Part shown: piece after piece, positions 6,189-6,264 of the stretch
Position numbering within the stretch: position 1 is the first letter of the stretch
Layout of the letters: each line of letters starts with the position of its first letter
Assembly: GCA_903921665.1 (NCBI GenBank)
Contig: CAIXQT010000357.1
Location: 1 to 6,264 of the forward strand
Source of the DNA: an uncultured Opitutia bacterium
Lineage (GTDB): Bacteria > Verrucomicrobiota > Verrucomicrobiia > Opitutales > UBA953
Direction: 5' to 3'
DNA: 6,264 nucleotides
The notes under the pieces: model-generated
What the model saw: only the letters and a program-made list of their open reading frames with translations
The model's database searches: none
Told to the model about the DNA's origin: nothing
Made by a program: the position numbers and the translations under genes

Positions 6189-6264
6189 ATGGGAAGCCTC
6201 AAGAAGAAGCGTCGTCTGAAGATGAACAAGCACAAGCGCCGCAAGCGCTCGAAGGAAAATCGCC
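6189..6264 (+). CDS. AURKAIP1/COX24-domain small basic protein (bS22-like), 3' end beyond window
   Basis: The first 25 codons of a small gene run from ATG 6189 to the right window edge. The product begins MGSLKKKRRLKMNKHKRRKR, so more than half of the visible residues are Lys or Arg. This matches the short AURKAIP1/COX24-domain proteins, whose mitochondrial relative is mS38 and whose actinobacterial relative is ribosomal protein bS22. Such proteins are usually only about 30-40 residues long, so most of the gene is probably in view. A role on the small ribosomal subunit is inferred from the family. It lies 53 bases after ispE on the same strand with no obvious terminator or clear promoter between them, so read-through is plausible. 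The leader has no Shine-Dalgarno sequence. Confidence 0.85.
   Translation, partial: MGSLKKKRRLKMNKHKRRKRSKENR

Overview
The window is a high-GC piece of bacterial chromosome carrying conserved housekeeping genes. The closest overall fit is a Verrucomicrobiota-type genome, perhaps Opitutae. This rests on three things: the style of the small AURKAIP1/COX24 (bS22-like) protein at the right edge, start codons that consistently lack Shine-Dalgarno sequences, and GC-rich coding with palindromic intergenic elements. The placement is an inference from the look of the sequence, not a search result.

Left arm (minus strand, read right to left): dxr (2577-3746) and rseP (709-2550) are 26 bases apart and probably share a transcript, an arrangement common in bacteria. 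A 133-base gap (576-708) follows. It holds two perfect stem-loops and a cluster of CTAG-containing repeats. Beyond it is the start of a Tat-exported metallo-beta-lactamase-fold hydrolase (1-575) that runs off the left edge.

Centre: 3747-3864 is a 118-base divergent promoter region between dxr and queF.

Right arm (plus strand): queF (3865-4278) overlaps xerC (4275-5216) by 4 bases (GTGA). After a 49-base gap comes ispE (5266-6135), and after 53 bases the beginning of a small, very basic ribosome-associated protein gene (6189-6264, cut by the window edge).

Functionally, dxr and ispE encode two steps of the MEP (non-mevalonate) isoprenoid pathway. They sit either side of queF, which makes the queuosine precursor preQ1, and xerC, which resolves chromosome dimers. 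RseP is an inner-membrane site-2 protease, here with a longer periplasmic part than usual. I found no mobile element, CRISPR array, tRNA, rRNA or defence locus, and nothing that amounts to a new biological system. The items most worth a second look are the composite repeat between rseP and the hydrolase gene, the apparent third PDZ-like segment in RseP, and the uniform lack of Shine-Dalgarno sequences.
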